From Bradyrhizobium sp. CCBAU 53421 (GTDB lineage: Bacteria; Pseudomonadota; Alphaproteobacteria; Rhizobiales; Xanthobacteraceae): a stretch of DNA of 64,000 nucleotides. The DNA lies in the NCBI RefSeq assembly GCF_015291625.1, contig NZ_CP030047.1:1674001-1738000 (forward strand), in the 5' to 3' direction. The notes below the pieces were generated by a model, which worked only from the letters and a program-made list of their open reading frames with translations, ran no database searches and had not been told where the DNA came from. Made by a program: the position numbers and the translations under genes. Positions 63,415 to 64,000 of the stretch are shown piece by piece (position 1 is the first letter of the stretch; every line of letters starts with the position of its first letter).

Positions 63415-64000
63415 TTAATCGTCACGCGAGCGACGGGGCCAGCTAGGGGATACCCGCGCACGGATCCTCGGATGGGCCTGCTTACGCCACTTGTCGGGGA
63501 TAAGCAGTGCCGTCCATTTGCTGTCGGCGAGATATGCCCGATACGCTAGCTGAATGCCATCTTCCAGCGAGGTCTGGGCACGCCAGCCGAGCCCGGCCAG
63601 ACGACTGATGTCGAGCAGCTTGCGCGGCGTGCCGTCCGGGCGCGACGTGTCGAAGCTGATCTCACCGCGAAAACCGACGGCGGCCGCGACCATGAGTGCG
63701 GACTCGGCGATGGTGATGTCCTCGCCGGTGCCGATATTGACCAGTTCGGGCGAGGAATAGGTCTTCATCAGGTGGATGCAGGCGTCGGCGAGATCGTCGA
63801 CATAGAGGAATTCGCGGCGCGGCGTGCCGGTGCCCCACACCACGACATTGCCGGCGCCGAAGACCTTGGCCTCGTGGAAACGGCGGATCAGCGCGGCGAC
63901 GACGTGGCTGTATTCGGGATGATAATTGTCGCCGGGACCGTAGAGATTGGTCGGCATCACGCTGATGAAATCGGCGCCATACTGGCTGCGATAGGCCTCG
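63415..64000 (-). CDS. fcl: GDP-L-fucose synthase, C-terminal part (gene continues past the window)
   Basis: The minus-strand frame is open to base 64000. The visible 194 residues include EAYRSQYGADFISVMPTNLY, then GPGDNYHPEYSHVVAALIRR, GTGTPRREFLYVDDLADACI and NIGTGEDITIAESALMVA, all typical of GDP-4-keto-6-deoxymannose epimerase-reductase. It makes GDP-fucose, used for fucosylated Nod factors (nolK in rhizobia) or polysaccharide. The YxxxK motif would lie just outside the window. The C-terminal tail is longer and more basic than usual (RIRARVSPSWPRRSRDD). Confidence 0.92.
   Translation of the reverse strand, partial: EAYRSQYGADFISVMPTNLYGPGDNYHPEYSHVVAALIRRFHEAKVFGAGNVVVWGTGTPRREFLYVDDLADACIHLMKTYSSPELVNIGTGEDITIAESALMVAAAVGFRGEISFDTSRPDGTPRKLLDISRLAGLGWRAQTSLEDGIQLAYRAYLADSKWTALLIPDKWRKQAHPRIRARVSPSWPRRSRDD

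Noticed and set aside
1..64000. CRISPR arrays and cas genes
   Set aside because: No series of regularly spaced direct repeats with unique spacers was seen; the 27-bp-phased repeats at 49.9 kb are palindromic operators with short gaps.

Overview
The window looks like chromosomal DNA of a Bradyrhizobium-type alphaproteobacterium. It is GC-rich, carries a NodD-like LysR regulator, a pntAA/pntAB/pntB operon and a GDP-L-fucose synthase gene, and is crowded with decayed IS elements of the kind found at the edges of rhizobial islands. The genus is inferred from protein style and gene content, not proven.

Left part (1-16 kb) is accessory DNA. A nucleotide-metabolism group (thymidylate-synthase-like fragment, uracil-DNA glycosylase, MazG-type pyrophosphohydrolase, ribbon-helix-helix protein with repeated operator boxes) is followed by a truncated nuclease, an IS3 and an IS701-type element, both with broken transposase genes. 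A compact peptide-export locus follows at 6.6-9.2 kb: a C39-peptidase ABC transporter preceded by a 44-codon gene for a double-glycine-leader peptide. From 9.7 to 16 kb there is a pile of nested IS remnants: an IS5 gene split by an IS21 element, whose istB is itself split by an internally deleted recombinase-in-trio-like element with perfect 30-bp inverted repeats.

Middle part (16-41.5 kb) is a coherent, apparently uncharacterised catabolic and uptake cluster. It holds a NodD-like LysR gene, an NMT1-type ABC binding protein, a chemoreceptor, a VanA/VanB-type Rieske oxygenase and reductase, an enolase-superfamily enzyme, an M24 pita-bread protein lacking the usual metal ligands, two amidohydrolases, a DadA-like FAD oxidoreductase behind a tandem glycine riboswitch, an octopine-dehydrogenase-family protein, a DpaA-like protein, a tautomerase, an isochorismatase-VOC fusion, a GntR regulator, RidA, a CobW GTPase, the ABC permease and ATPase, and a Tsx-like outer-membrane channel. 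Five promoters across 21 kb share a 19-bp palindrome TGATC-N9-GATCA placed just after a -35-like box, which ties the dispersed operons into one regulon. The gene set and riboswitch suggest breakdown of an N-methylated or cyclic-amide nitrogen compound to a glycine-type product. The substrate is not known.

The pnt operon (42-45 kb) has core-genome codon use. It is followed at 45.0 kb by the 3' half of a tRNA-Arg(CCG) gene whose CCA end faces pntB, which fits the end of an integrated island. To its right lie an IS4 remnant, a large serine recombinase, a second tRNA-like 3' end, a hipBA toxin-antitoxin pair with four operators at exact 27-bp spacing, and an MmeI-like restriction-methylation enzyme. 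A truncated IS3 copy, a proteasome-like Ntn hydrolase, about 1.9 kb without recognisable genes, an RND pump without its adaptor gene, a frameshifted TSUP permease, an MFS transporter and the end of a GDP-L-fucose synthase (fcl/nolK-like) gene fill the rest.
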